From a virus, in the IMG/VR virus record IMGVR_UViG_3300045911_000201, positions 1 to 42,522 of that record: a stretch of 42,522 nucleotides of DNA, one strand, 5' to 3'. Every line of letters starts with the position of its first letter. The first letter of the stretch is position 1. The position numbers were made by a program, and so were the translations under genes. Positions 23,762-32,629 of the stretch are shown piece after piece. Under the pieces are notes generated by a model that saw only the letters and a program-made list of their open reading frames with translations, was not told the DNA's origin and made no database searches.

Positions 23762-25516
23762 ATGAAAGACGCTGAACTCACCTTTGTTGACAGCACCGAC
23801 AAACTCGCCGATTTTCTTACGTGGATGGGACAGCGCCACCCGTGTCTTGCGGTTGACACTGAAACCGAAGGGTTGGACGCGTGGCGTGACGACATACGGT
23901 TGATCCAGATCGGTGATGCCACCGCAGGATGGGCGTTTCCGTGGCATGAGTGGGGTGGTGTCGCACTCGCAGCGGTGACCTCATACGACGGGCCGGTCGT
24001 CTTCCATAACTGCAAGTTTGATGTCACCATGATCGAAGAGCACAGCCGGAACGGCTACCGGTTCGACTGGTCCAGGGTGCATGACACGATGATCATGGGC
24101 CATTTGCTTGACCCGACAGATTCACGGGCGTTGAAAAACATGTGCAACCGGTATGTCGGCTCGTATGCGAGCGAACTGCAAATGATGCTCGCTAATGCGA
24201 TGCGTGAGAACAGGTGGACGTGGGCGACTGTGCCCATCAACTTTCCTGTCTACTGGGGGTATGCGTGTGTGGACACGGTGCTCACCGCCCGACTGTTCGA
24301 ACATGTCTGGTCGCAGATCGCCGCCGGTTACCGTCACGTGTACGAACTGGAAATGCAGGTTGCTCGTATCACCATGGGCATGGAACGACGTGGGGCGCGC
24401 ATTGACCTTGATTACTGTCAACACAAGTTCGACGAACTGGAACGGTACTGTGAGCAGGCTCGTGCGTGGGCTGAGCGTGAGCATGGTGTGAACATCGGAT
24501 CGAACCCGCAGGTGGTCGCACGACTGCAAACGTTCGGGGTCAACCTGACCAAGCTGACACCTGGCGGGGCGTGGGCGTTAGATGAAGACGTGCTCGACCA
24601 GCTTGGCATGGTTGACGGCCCGGCGGGTGAGCTGGTTGAAACGGTGCGCACCACTAGGAAAGCCGAGAAAATCAAAAGCACCTACTTCGAGAACTTTTTG
24701 CGGTTCAACGTTGACGGGCTATTGCACCCGACGATCAACCAGCTTGGGGCGCGCACAGGGCGCATGTCGGTGACCAGCCCGGCGCTGCAAACCCTTCCAC
24801 GCGGGACGATCGTCCGTGACGCGTTCACCGCCCGCGACGGGCACGTGCTGTTCAGCGCCGACTCGGATCAGATCGAAATGCGATTGCTCGCCCACTTCTC
24901 ACAGGACCAGAACCTGATCGAAGCGATCCTCGCAGGTGACCTTCACACTGAGACCGCACGCCGCGTCTACCAGGACCCGACGATCGACAAGAAAGACCCG
25001 CGACGACAAACCGCGAAGAACGCCGGGTTCGCGAAAGTGTACATGGCAGGGGTGGCACAGTTCGCGAAGACCGCGGGGATTAGTGTGGAGCAGGCCCGCG
25101 AGTTCCTCGACTTGTACGACCAGCAGTTCCCCGGTGTGCGAGCCTTCCAACACAAAGTGGACAGGATCGCCCGGCAACGGTATGAGGAAACTGGTGAAGC
25201 GTATGTGGTCGCCCCGTCAGGTCGACGGCATGTGGTACGCAACCTGGATGCCTCATACAAGATGATCAACTATCTGATCCAAGGCACCGCCGCTGACGTG
25301 CTCAAAGAACAGCTGGTGTCGTTGGACATGGCCGGGCTAAGCGAGTTCATGATCCTGCCAGTCCACGACGAAGTAGTGTTCGACATACCAGTCGATCTGG
25401 CGGAGGACGCCCGGCGAACAATATCGGAGGCGATGACCGACCTGGATCGGTGGACGGTGCCGATCACTGTCGGGGTGGACGGCCCGTTCGAACGGTGGGG
25501 GGACAAGTACCGGTGA
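23762..25516 (+). CDS. polA: DNA polymerase, family A, with proofreading
   Basis: This 584-residue replicative polymerase has 3'-5' exonuclease motifs with D32/E34 (VDTETEG), D87 (HNCKFD) and D171 (YACVDTVLTA), all intact, and no 5' nuclease. Polymerase motif A is DSDQIEMR (367-374), replacing the usual DYSQIELR but keeping the Asp and the steric-gate Glu. Motif B has R415, K419, F423 and Y427; the Phe at 423 predicts discrimination against dideoxynucleotides. Motif C is VHDE (534-537). GGAGG eight bases before ATG 23762 decides the start over a GTG at 23747. Confidence 0.93.
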   Translation: MKDAELTFVDSTDKLADFLTWMGQRHPCLAVDTETEGLDAWRDDIRLIQIGDATAGWAFPWHEWGGVALAAVTSYDGPVVFHNCKFDVTMIEEHSRNGYRFDWSRVHDTMIMGHLLDPTDSRALKNMCNRYVGSYASELQMMLANAMRENRWTWATVPINFPVYWGYACVDTVLTARLFEHVWSQIAAGYRHVYELEMQVARITMGMERRGARIDLDYCQHKFDELERYCEQARAWAEREHGVNIGSNPQVVARLQTFGVNLTKLTPGGAWALDEDVLDQLGMVDGPAGELVETVRTTRKAEKIKSTYFENFLRFNVDGLLHPTINQLGARTGRMSVTSPALQTLPRGTIVRDAFTARDGHVLFSADSDQIEMRLLAHFSQDQNLIEAILAGDLHTETARRVYQDPTIDKKDPRRQTAKNAGFAKVYMAGVAQFAKTAGISVEQAREFLDLYDQQFPGVRAFQHKVDRIARQRYEETGEAYVVAPSGRRHVVRNLDASYKMINYLIQGTAADVLKEQLVSLDMAGLSEFMILPVHDEVVFDIPVDLAEDARRTISEAMTDLDRWTVPITVGVDGPFERWGDKYR

Positions 25517-25980
25517 CCACTGGCAGTGTGACAGTTCTTGCTGTTGACCCTGGGCTCACATCAGGGGTTGCGATATGGCACAGCCATCTGCGAGACGACC
25601 CGCCTTGGGCGTGTCAGCTTGACGTGCCCGGGTTTTGGAGGCTCGCCGAGCAGATGACAGCGGGACGGCATGTTGTCGTCATCTGCGAAGCGTTTGTCAT
25701 CTCAACGCGGACGATCAAAGGATCACAGCAAACATGGCCGTTAGAACACATCGGGGTGCTCAAATATTTGTGCGCCAAACACGGTCATCAGATCGTTCTT
25801 CAGCAAGCATCCGCGGCGAAAACAGCGGTCACGAACGAACGGTTGCGAGAGTGGGGCTGGTATCAGCCCGGCCAAGATCACGCCAACGACGCTCTCCGAC
25901 ACTTGGGCCTCTACCTGATCCGAACCGGGACGATCACCGCACATGGTACGATGCCCGGCAGACCGGTCAACGGTTTTTGA
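25513..25980 (+). CDS. RuvC-like Holliday junction resolvase
   Basis: This 155-residue RNase H-fold nuclease has the acidic set D12 (LAVDPGLTSGV), E59 (VVICEAF) and D126 (HANDALRHL), the RuvC pattern; these bind the catalytic metals. Phage enzymes of this type trim branched DNA before packaging and resolve recombination intermediates. The start is GTG 25513, overlapping the polymerase stop by 4 bp. The set near HAND is the most diagnostic. Confidence 0.85.
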   Translation: MTTGSVTVLAVDPGLTSGVAIWHSHLRDDPPWACQLDVPGFWRLAEQMTAGRHVVVICEAFVISTRTIKGSQQTWPLEHIGVLKYLCAKHGHQIVLQQASAAKTAVTNERLREWGWYQPGQDHANDALRHLGLYLIRTGTITAHGTMPGRPVNGF

Positions 25981-25999
25981 CGAAGGAGACAGAACGACA

Positions 26000-27796
26000 A
26001 TGACAGCCCCCATAACTACTGCCATCGTTCGTGCGGAACGTGGTGACGCTGACGACATTGTGATCATCAGCGAGTTCCGAGACAAAGACCTGGTGAAAAC
26101 CCTGCCCGGGGCCCGCTGGGACACTGTCGACCGGGTGTGGCGGGCCCCGCTCGCCTGGTCCACATGCAAAGCTTTGCGCTCGATCTTCGGGGACCGGCTG
26201 GTGGTCGGCGACCGGCTTCGCGACTGGGCGTGGGAACACAAGACGACACGAATCGACCCGGCGCTCGCCTTACGCCTAGAAGTTGACGAGCCTAGTATCG
26301 GCGCCTGGGACCCCCGGCTGTTCCCCTTTCAACGTGCGGGGGTGGCGTTTCTCGCTGTTGTGGAACGCGGTTTGCTCGCCGACGAGATGGGCACCGGCAA
26401 AACCGTGCAAGCGATCAGCGCGCTCCGCTACGCCCACGAAACGTGGGGGGCTGAAGTGCTCCCCCTGCTCGTGGTCGCCCCGAACACGATGAAACGCACA
26501 TGGGAACGTGAAATCCGCAAATGGTGGCCTGATCTTCGTGTGGTCGTGCTCAACGGGAACGCCGCCCAGCGACGCAAAACGTTTGAGGTTGTTCAAGCCG
26601 GGGAAGCGGACGTGCTTGTCACACACTGGGAGATCCTCCGCTACCACTCCCGGCTCGCACCGTTCGGCAGCATCAAACTCGCCGAAACCGAGAAACAACC
26701 GAAAGAACTGAACATGATCGGTTGGCGGGCGGTGATCTTCGACGAAGCTCACAAGCTGAAAAACCCGCAAGCACAACAGACACGGGCGGCGTGGGCGATC
26801 GCACACATGCCGTCCGTCAACTATCTGTTCGCTCTCACCGGCACCCCGGTGGCGAACGCTCCGCACGACCTGTGGAGCGTGTTGCACGCTATCGACCGGC
26901 GCGAATGGCCGAGCCGCACAAGGTTCGTGGACCGGTACTGTTTGTGGTCTTGGAACACGTTCGGCGGTCTGGACGTGATCGGTGTCCGCCCTGACACCGC
27001 CGAAGAGTTCTACTCGGTGGTCGACCCGAAAATGCGGCGCATGCCCAAAGCGCTCGTACTCCCACATCTGCCCCCGAAAATCGGTGGGATTCTCAACGAC
27101 AGCGGACCGGTTCTCCGCTACGCGCAAATGACCTCGAAACAGACGGCAGCGTACAAGCAGATGGCCGCTGGGATGCTCGCCGAGCTTGACAGCGGGGACA
27201 CGGTGGTTGCGACCAGCCCGATCGCCCAGCTCACCCGGCTTCTCCAGTTCGCCAGCTCGTACGCTGAGATCGACGAGAACGGTGCGGTGCGACTGGCGGC
27301 ACCATCCTCCAAAGTTGACGCCCTAGTCGAGATCCTCGACGAGATGGGATCAGACGAGCCGGTGGTCGTGTTCGCACACTCCAAGCAGCTGATCATGCTC
27401 GCCGGGCAGACACTCGCCGACATGGGGGTCACACACCGGTTCCTGGTCGGCGACCAAACCGAACGAGAGCGCACCCAGGCGATCGACGACTTCCAAAACG
27501 GTCAAGCACGGGTCATCTTGTGCACGCTCGCCGCCGGCGGGGTCGGGGTCACACTCACCCGTGCCCGGGTGTGCGTGTTCTTGCAACGCGACTTCAACCT
27601 TGTGAACAACGTGCAAGCAGAAGCCCGGGTGCATCGGATCGGCAGCGAACAGCATGACAGTGTGCTGATCGTCGACGTGGTAAGCGAAGGCACGGTTGAC
27701 GAACGGGTGTTAGAGCTGATGCGCACGAAAGGCGAACGCTTAGAAGAAGTGGTGCGGGACCGGGACACGCTGCGAGCGTTGATCGGCGGCAACTGA
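26000..27796 (+). CDS. SNF2-family DNA helicase/translocase
   Basis: This 598-residue enzyme has a Q-type motif (FPFQRAGV, 108-115), Walker A ADEMGTGKT (127-135), DEAH box (248-251), motif III LTGTP (279-283) and motif VI ending in HRIG (545-548). That is the full SF2/SNF2 set and it should be active. Residues 1-90 form a small N-terminal domain (LPGARWDTVDRVWRAPL) seen in phage SNF2 helicases. GAAGGAG lies upstream of ATG 26000. It probably acts in replication restart or recombination with the RuvC-like and Sak4-like genes. Confidence 0.9.
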   Translation: MTAPITTAIVRAERGDADDIVIISEFRDKDLVKTLPGARWDTVDRVWRAPLAWSTCKALRSIFGDRLVVGDRLRDWAWEHKTTRIDPALALRLEVDEPSIGAWDPRLFPFQRAGVAFLAVVERGLLADEMGTGKTVQAISALRYAHETWGAEVLPLLVVAPNTMKRTWEREIRKWWPDLRVVVLNGNAAQRRKTFEVVQAGEADVLVTHWEILRYHSRLAPFGSIKLAETEKQPKELNMIGWRAVIFDEAHKLKNPQAQQTRAAWAIAHMPSVNYLFALTGTPVANAPHDLWSVLHAIDRREWPSRTRFVDRYCLWSWNTFGGLDVIGVRPDTAEEFYSVVDPKMRRMPKALVLPHLPPKIGGILNDSGPVLRYAQMTSKQTAAYKQMAAGMLAELDSGDTVVATSPIAQLTRLLQFASSYAEIDENGAVRLAAPSSKVDALVEILDEMGSDEPVVVFAHSKQLIMLAGQTLADMGVTHRFLVGDQTERERTQAIDDFQNGQARVILCTLAAGGVGVTLTRARVCVFLQRDFNLVNNVQAEARVHRIGSEQHDSVLIVDVVSEGTVDERVLELMRTKGERLEEVVRDRDTLRALIGGN

Positions 27797-27808
27797 AAAG
27801 GAGCACCC

Positions 27809-28177
27809 ATGCGCAAACTGTTGGCTGTAACCCTGGTCGTACTCGGAGCGGTCACACAGACTGGTTGTGAGCCACCAGAACAGACGATCCGCCGAGTATG
27901 GGCCGATCTCGGCGCGGAACCGGCGGTGATCAACAAAGCGGTGCGTGTTGCACGCTGCGAAACCGGTGGCACGATGGACCCGACCGTTGAAAGCCAGTGG
28001 ACCCGGCTGCGTGGCCGGTTCGTGGGACTGTTCCAAATAGACTGGACGTTGCACGCCGCACGGCACGGGTACACGAAAGACGACCTGCTCACCGCTGAAG
28101 CGAACGCCACGGTCGCCTACCATGTGAGCCGGGGTGGCCGGAACTGGTCTCCGTGGCCGGTGTGCGGCCGACGGTAG
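27809..28177 (+). CDS. Secreted lysozyme-like (transglycosylase-fold) lipoprotein
   Basis: This 122-residue protein has a lipoprotein-type signal (MRKLLAVTLVVLGAVTQTGC, modified Cys 20), though the -3 Gln of the lipobox is unusual. The mature part matches small lysozyme/Rpf-like domains: VARCETGG (catalytic Glu 51), RGRFVGLFQID, and the end GGRNWSPWPVC. Two cysteines (50 and 119) could pair. AAGGAGC precedes the ATG. It sits inside the replication module, not with the lysis genes, so it should be made early. Remodelling of wall at the membrane, or superinfection exclusion, are possible roles. Confidence 0.75.
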   Translation: MRKLLAVTLVVLGAVTQTGCEPPEQTIRRVWADLGAEPAVINKAVRVARCETGGTMDPTVESQWTRLRGRFVGLFQIDWTLHAARHGYTKDDLLTAEANATVAYHVSRGGRNWSPWPVCGRR

Positions 28178-28229
28178 CGCACCCGCGTCCGCTGGGGTAC
28201 AGTACCCTGCACGAACCGAAGGAGGACAC

Positions 28230-28817
28230 ATGGACACTGTTGGTGTTGTTCACCCGTTCACCGAGCACCCGCCGGTTGTCACAGTCGAACAGCTCACACC
28301 AGGGTCACGTTGGCTGGTCGCACTCCCAGCACGGCACGGTGGTGGGCGCATGACCGTCGAATGCGAAGTGGTCACACAACCCGGCCGGGGGCTGGTAACC
28401 GTGCGACCCGTCGACCCTCGAGCAGAACTGCTCATCAAAAACCCTGGGCAGGATCACACTGTCCGGCTCGCATCAGTGGAATGCCGCCCAGAAGACAAGG
28501 CGGCCGCTGACGCCGAATACGAGCGGCGGGTCAGCGAAGCACAAAAACGGCACGCCGAACTGCTCGCACGGGTAGAACATGCGGTCACCAACCTGAACGA
28601 TGCGCTACGCCGCTTCCTGCCAGACGGTCGGCGTGCAACAGGCGGGGTTCTCGACGGGAGAGTTCACCCCGGGGACATGCCGTCACTTGGTAACCCGAAC
28701 GGCAGCTGGCATCGCATCGAATGGCGGGCAACGCTCTACCTTCGACCAGACGAAACCGAACAGGTGCTCGCCCGGCTCGCCCGGCTCGCCGAGGTGCTTG
28801 ACAATGCCAGCGCGTGA
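28230..28817 (+). CDS. Hypothetical protein with central coiled coil
   Basis: I do not recognise this 195-residue protein. The ATG at 28230 has AAGGAGG seven bases upstream, which decides the start. Residues 15-90 are beta-rich (PGSRWLVALPARHGGGRMTV), 95-140 a charged helix (AAADAEYERRVSEAQKRHAEL), and the end is helical and Leu/Arg-rich (QVLARLARLAEVL). It overlaps the nuclease gene by 14 bp. The context suggests an accessory to recombination. Confidence 0.6.
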   Translation: MDTVGVVHPFTEHPPVVTVEQLTPGSRWLVALPARHGGGRMTVECEVVTQPGRGLVTVRPVDPRAELLIKNPGQDHTVRLASVECRPEDKAAADAEYERRVSEAQKRHAELLARVEHAVTNLNDALRRFLPDGRRATGGVLDGRVHPGDMPSLGNPNGSWHRIEWRATLYLRPDETEQVLARLARLAEVLDNASA

Positions 28818-29844
28818 CGGGTCGATCCGGTACTTCACAAACAGCGAGATTCAAGCGTTCAAACGTTGTCGTCGCAAATGGTTTCTCGCCTACTGGTTGA
28901 AACTCGCCCCCACCGTCGAACAGGTTACCGGTGTGCGCAGTCTCGGCACACGAATCCACCGTGCGCTCGCCGCCTATTACACGACACCAGACCGTGCACG
29001 CAACCCGCTCGAAATCTTAGAAGACGACTACCAGCACGACCGGCGTGCACTCTTAGAAACCGGTGACCTGGTAACAGTCGAAAACCTTGACAAGGACATC
29101 GAATACGCACGGGTGATGGTCGAAGGCTACTTGGAGTGGGTTGCCGAAGAAGGTGTTGACATCGGCCTTCGAATCGTGGACAGCGAAAAAGAAGTGTCCG
29201 CCCCGCTCCAAATCACACATCAAGGGCGGCCCGTTCACCTGCTCGGCCGTCTCGACGTGCAAGTGGCCCGCGAACTGGACGGGGCCCGCCTGTTCTTAGA
29301 CCACAAGAATGTTGGATCGTTCAGCCAGGCGACCGCCATGCTGCACATGGACGAGCAGATGCAAACGTACACGCTCATCCAAATTTTGGAGCAGGTCGCT
29401 CGTGGCATCCCAGCAGAGGAACGTGTCCGCTGTGACGGTGGTATTTACAACATGCTGCGCCGTGTGAAACGCACCGCCAGGGCCCGCCCACCGTTCTATG
29501 CACGAGAAACAGTCCAGTTCAACGACACCCAGCTGCGCAACTTCTACCGGCACGTGCACGCTGTCATCCAAGAGATCTGTGCCATCGAAACACGGCTGGC
29601 CGCTGTTGAAAACGGTGGGGCCCCGAACCCGGCGGTGCGGGTCGGCGACGTCCACCACGACTTGTGCCCCCCATTTCCCCGGGCGGACTGCGCCTGGTCA
29701 TGCGACTACCGGCACCTGTGCCCGATGATGGACGACGACAGGTCGAACGCCGAAAAGTTTGCGCTCGACCACTTCCGAGCGTATGATCCGCTCGACAGGT
29801 ACGCCGACAAGGAGAGCGACCTGCACGAAGGAGACGGAGAATGA
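28804..29844 (+). CDS. PD-(D/E)xK nuclease, RecB/Cas4-like with Fe-S cysteines
   Basis: This 346-residue exonuclease has H52 (GTRIHRALAAYY), D151 (LLGRLDV) and the D166-x-K168 pair (LFLDHKNVG), the PD-ExK catalytic set. C22 (KRCRRKW) plus C296, C300 and C306 (CAWSCDYRHLC) give the N- and C-terminal cysteines of the Fe-S cluster of Cas4 and AddB nucleases; C288 is a fifth. It probably resects ends to give single strands for the Sak4-like ATPase and SSB-like protein encoded next. The ATG at 28804 is chosen for overlap. Confidence 0.85.
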   Translation: MPARDGSIRYFTNSEIQAFKRCRRKWFLAYWLKLAPTVEQVTGVRSLGTRIHRALAAYYTTPDRARNPLEILEDDYQHDRRALLETGDLVTVENLDKDIEYARVMVEGYLEWVAEEGVDIGLRIVDSEKEVSAPLQITHQGRPVHLLGRLDVQVARELDGARLFLDHKNVGSFSQATAMLHMDEQMQTYTLIQILEQVARGIPAEERVRCDGGIYNMLRRVKRTARARPPFYARETVQFNDTQLRNFYRHVHAVIQEICAIETRLAAVENGGAPNPAVRVGDVHHDLCPPFPRADCAWSCDYRHLCPMMDDDRSNAEKFALDHFRAYDPLDRYADKESDLHEGDGE

Positions 29845-30560
29845 CGAACGACACGAGCAGCCGCCCGCCCGGCGTGTGCTTCCTAGTCCACGGTGAAAGC
29901 AAGGTCGGCAAAACCTACCTGGCCGCCACCATGCCCACCCCCACCCTCATCCTCGACGCCGAAGGAGGCACCCGCTTCCTGCGGCAACCCAAAATTGAAT
30001 GGGACGGAACCAGCGAACCACCCAAGCCTGGCAGCTGGGAAGTGTGCATCGTCCCAGTCCGATCCTACTCGACACTCCAATCCGTGTACGCCTGGTTGAA
30101 CTCTGGGAAACACCCGTTTCGCAGTGTGACCATTGACAGTCTCAGCGAAGCCCAACAGCGGTGTGTGGACGCTATGGCCGGAACCAACGCGATGAGCCAA
30201 CAAATGTGGGGGGACCTGCTCCGCCAGATGAGCGCGCTCGTCCGAGCGTTCCGTGATCTCGTCACACACCCCACCAACCCGCTGAACGCCGTCCTGCTGA
30301 TCACCATGACCCGCGAACAGAACGGCAAGCGTGTCCCGTACGTGCAAGGACAGCTCGCAACCACCCTCCCCTACTACATCGACATCGTCGGCTATTACAC
30401 GATGCACACCACAGACGACGGCACCCCTGTACGCCGCCTGTGGGTTCAACCACACCCGCTGTTCGAAGCGGGTGACCGCACCGGGCTGCTCGGCCAAGCA
30501 GTAGACAACCCGAACATCACCAGCCTGCTCAACACCATCCACGAAGGAGTGACAGCATGA
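29841..30560 (+). CDS. Sak4-like RecA-fold ATPase (recombination)
   Basis: This 239-residue ATPase has Walker A GESKVGKT (18-25) and Walker B ending SVTIDS (95-100), with LDAEGGTRFL near 38. It matches phage Sak4/AAA_24 proteins, which help anneal or exchange single strands. Its start overlaps the nuclease stop (ATGA) and its stop overlaps the SSB-like gene, forming a tight recombination unit. Confidence 0.85.
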   Translation: MTNDTSSRPPGVCFLVHGESKVGKTYLAATMPTPTLILDAEGGTRFLRQPKIEWDGTSEPPKPGSWEVCIVPVRSYSTLQSVYAWLNSGKHPFRSVTIDSLSEAQQRCVDAMAGTNAMSQQMWGDLLRQMSALVRAFRDLVTHPTNPLNAVLLITMTREQNGKRVPYVQGQLATTLPYYIDIVGYYTMHTTDDGTPVRRLWVQPHPLFEAGDRTGLLGQAVDNPNITSLLNTIHEGVTA

Positions 30561-31057
30561 ACCCGAACAGCGTCAACTGGTCTGAACTCATGGAAGCCGC
30601 CGAAGAAGGCGGAGCATACGACGCTCTGCCCGAAGGTGCGTACACCGCGAAAATCTTGGACGCCACCGTGAAAACCACGGGCAACGGCAAACCGATGATC
30701 GCCGCCACGTTCGAAGTGGCCGCAGGCCCGTACAGTGGCCGCCGGTTTTGGAACAACTTTGTGATCACCAAAGACAACCCGAACGCTATGGCCTGGTTTT
30801 TCCGGCACATGAAAGCGCTCGGGCTCGGCAAAGACTTCTTCGCTATGGGCCCGTCCCTGGAAGCCACCGCCCAACAGCTGGTCGGCAAAACGTGTGTGGC
30901 CACGCTCGGCGTGCGCACCTATCAGGGGGAAACCCGCAACGAAGTGAAGAAGATCGAATCGGCCAACACCAGCACATCAGCCCACGCTCCCACTGTGACT
31001 GGGACTGTGACATCCTCGACCGTCACAACCCCATCCGCCCCGTCAGTCCCCTTCTAA
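30557..31057 (+). CDS. SSB-like protein (DUF669 type)
   Basis: This 166-residue protein has the DUF669 pattern: EGAYTAKILDATVKTTGNGKPM, a TFEV strand and RRFWNNFVI, then a Thr/Ser/Pro-rich linker and the end SVPF. DUF669 proteins act as phage single-strand DNA binding proteins near Sak4. The last residues resemble the IPF tip by which bacterial SSB recruits partners, though the acidic residues are missing. GAAGGAG precedes the ATG. Confidence 0.78.
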   Translation: MNPNSVNWSELMEAAEEGGAYDALPEGAYTAKILDATVKTTGNGKPMIAATFEVAAGPYSGRRFWNNFVITKDNPNAMAWFFRHMKALGLGKDFFAMGPSLEATAQQLVGKTCVATLGVRTYQGETRNEVKKIESANTSTSAHAPTVTGTVTSSTVTTPSAPSVPF

Positions 31058-31077
31058 CAAGCGGACGGCAGCAACCA

Positions 31078-31113
31078 GGACCGGCCCTAGACATCACGGT
31101 TTAGGGCCAGTCC
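31078..31113 (+). terminator. Intergenic hairpin after the SSB-like gene
   Basis: GGAC-c-GGCCCTA (31078-31089) pairs with TAGGGCC-a-GTCC (31102-31113), giving 7 plus 4 pairs around a C/A mismatch and a 12-base loop. No U-tract follows. It may cut expression between the recombination genes and the next set. Confidence 0.5.
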
Positions 31114-31144
31114 ACAAACAAGAAGCGACAACGAAGGAGACGAC

Positions 31145-31756
31145 ATGACACTCACACCGACACCCGCACAATCAGTGACAGTCACCATGATGCCCCGCAC
31201 GTTAGGGCACGCCAAAGAATGGCAGACGTACAATAGGACGGCGCGCGTCTATGTGCCGGACTATACGCGGAACATGGAGCACGGCAACCGTGTCCTGCGT
31301 GACACATGGCGCAAACGAACCGCTGAAGCCCTTGCGGCACAAGGGGTTGAGTTCAACCGCGTGCGCTGGTCCGAGCAAGAGCAGGTCTTCGTGCTAGATC
31401 GTGTCGTGCGCAATGAGTACGGCACGCCATGCGACATCCGTGTCGAGTTCACTAGCACCGCGCAGGTTGCGTCAGAACCAGCGCCAGCACCGGCGCTCAT
31501 CCGCTTGCGTAACGGGGCCAAACCGCTTCGCTGCGAACTGTTCTTAGACAGCGACTTCCTGCACGGCGAAGCGCTCTGCCAGTTCGAAAACCAGTATGTG
31601 ATCTGGGACGTGTGGGAAAGCAGCCGTGACGAACTGTGGGACTGCGGAAACGGCAGGTACTTTGACACGCTCAAAGAAGCACTCCACGAATGGTACAAAC
31701 CGTTCCACGGTCGCTCATATCAGATCGGCGGGGAACAACCAGCGGGCAGCATGTGA
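31145..31756 (+). CDS. Hypothetical protein
   Basis: I do not recognise this 203-residue soluble protein. It starts at ATG after GAAGGAG. The middle has a Pro/Ala hinge (SEPAPAPALIRLRNG) between two halves; the second half is acidic and Trp-rich (YVIWDVWESSRDELWDCG), like host-interaction proteins, but with no catalytic motif. Its stop overlaps the next small gene (TGATG). Confidence 0.6.
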   Translation: MTLTPTPAQSVTVTMMPRTLGHAKEWQTYNRTARVYVPDYTRNMEHGNRVLRDTWRKRTAEALAAQGVEFNRVRWSEQEQVFVLDRVVRNEYGTPCDIRVEFTSTAQVASEPAPAPALIRLRNGAKPLRCELFLDSDFLHGEALCQFENQYVIWDVWESSRDELWDCGNGRYFDTLKEALHEWYKPFHGRSYQIGGEQPAGSM

Positions 31757-31848
31757 TGAGCTGGGATGAACGATTCGCCACAGGTGTCATCATCTTCGCC
31801 GTGCTCTACCTGCTCGCACACACCCTCGTCTTCGTGCTCATCCGATGA
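31756..31848 (+). CDS. 30-residue single-pass membrane peptide
   Basis: This frame starts on the last base of the previous stop and encodes MSWDERFA followed by a membrane helix (TGVIIFAVLYLLAHTLVFVLIR). Its stop overlaps the next ATG by 4 bp. Coupled overlaps on both sides and a clean helix support a real peptide. Confidence 0.6.
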   Translation: MSWDERFATGVIIFAVLYLLAHTLVFVLIR

Positions 31849-32078
31849 ACGAACAGACGGTGACAGTCTCCGAACACTGGCAGGGCATCAGCCGTGGGGA
31901 CACGATCACCGTCAAAGGTGAACGCGGACAGTTCACGTTCATCCGCCACGTGCACAGTGAGCACGGCGAATGGGTCGACTGTTATGGCGGGGCCCGCAAA
32001 CAATGGCGGTCATTCCCCCCGCAACTTGTGCGAAAAGTGCGCACCCCCCGCCGTCACACCACGAAGGACACGAAATGA
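31845..32078 (+). CDS. Small conserved phage protein, beta-barrel-like
   Basis: This 77-residue basic protein contains SRGDTITVKGERGQFTFIRHV and QWRSFPPQLVRKVR, a pattern like small SH3-like phage proteins of unknown function found near WhiB genes in actinophages. Its stop overlaps the next ATG by 4 bp. Confidence 0.6.
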   Translation: MNEQTVTVSEHWQGISRGDTITVKGERGQFTFIRHVHSEHGEWVDCYGGARKQWRSFPPQLVRKVRTPRRHTTKDTK

Positions 32079-32629
32079 TCACACTCGTCCCCTACCCGTC
32101 ATTCGAACAAAGCGCACGAACACTCGACTGGCAGGATCTCAGCCAGCAACGAATCGACGCTCTCGAAATTCTCCGCGCGTTGCTCGCACCCCCTGAAGGA
32201 TGGGTCGATCATCCTGCGATCACCATGTGGGAACAACACGGGCTCGCTCTCGTCTGCTACACGCTCACCATCTGCGACGAATGGGCGGCCCGCACCTGGC
32301 TCAGCGAAACCGGTTACAGCCGTGTCGAAGACCCTGTGCGGGACACGGTGATCGAACTTGTCGCCGAACGATTCGGATGCAGCCAGGAAGCCGTCGAAAC
32401 GTTGGCCGCCTACGAGGCGCTCACCAACCCGGAACTTGTCGCCCGCACCGGTGCAAGCCTGCCATGGTGGGTTGGTCACCAGCCTGTTCACGCATCCCAC
32501 CGCTCCCTGCTCCTCCGCCGAAACCCGGTGTGGTACCAGCAGCACGGATGGGGCGAACCCGACGGTATCCCCCTCCTCTGGCCGTCAGCAACACAACCCG
32601 GGCATGTCAACGTTGAACCGGAAACGTGA
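32075..32629 (+). CDS. Pyrimidine dimer DNA glycosylase-family protein (Pyr_excise/MSMEG_6728-like)
   Basis: This 184-residue protein closely follows the family pattern: LVPYPSFEQSARTLDWQDLS, QQRIDALEILRALL, GWVDHPAITMWEQHG, TICDEWAARTW, then HRSLLLRRNPVWY and the final W-P. The family is related to T4 endonuclease V, which cuts DNA at UV pyrimidine dimers. The usual Leu-Gly-Lys after the first motif reads Leu-Ser-Gln here, so activity is not certain. Start overlaps by 4 bp. Confidence 0.75.
   Translation: MITLVPYPSFEQSARTLDWQDLSQQRIDALEILRALLAPPEGWVDHPAITMWEQHGLALVCYTLTICDEWAARTWLSETGYSRVEDPVRDTVIELVAERFGCSQEAVETLAAYEALTNPELVARTGASLPWWVGHQPVHASHRSLLLRRNPVWYQQHGWGEPDGIPLLWPSATQPGHVNVEPET

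Noticed and set aside
28804-29844. Cas4 of a CRISPR adaptation module
   Set aside because: It sits with Sak4-like and SSB-like genes, the normal context for a phage recombination nuclease; no cas1 or cas2 is seen.
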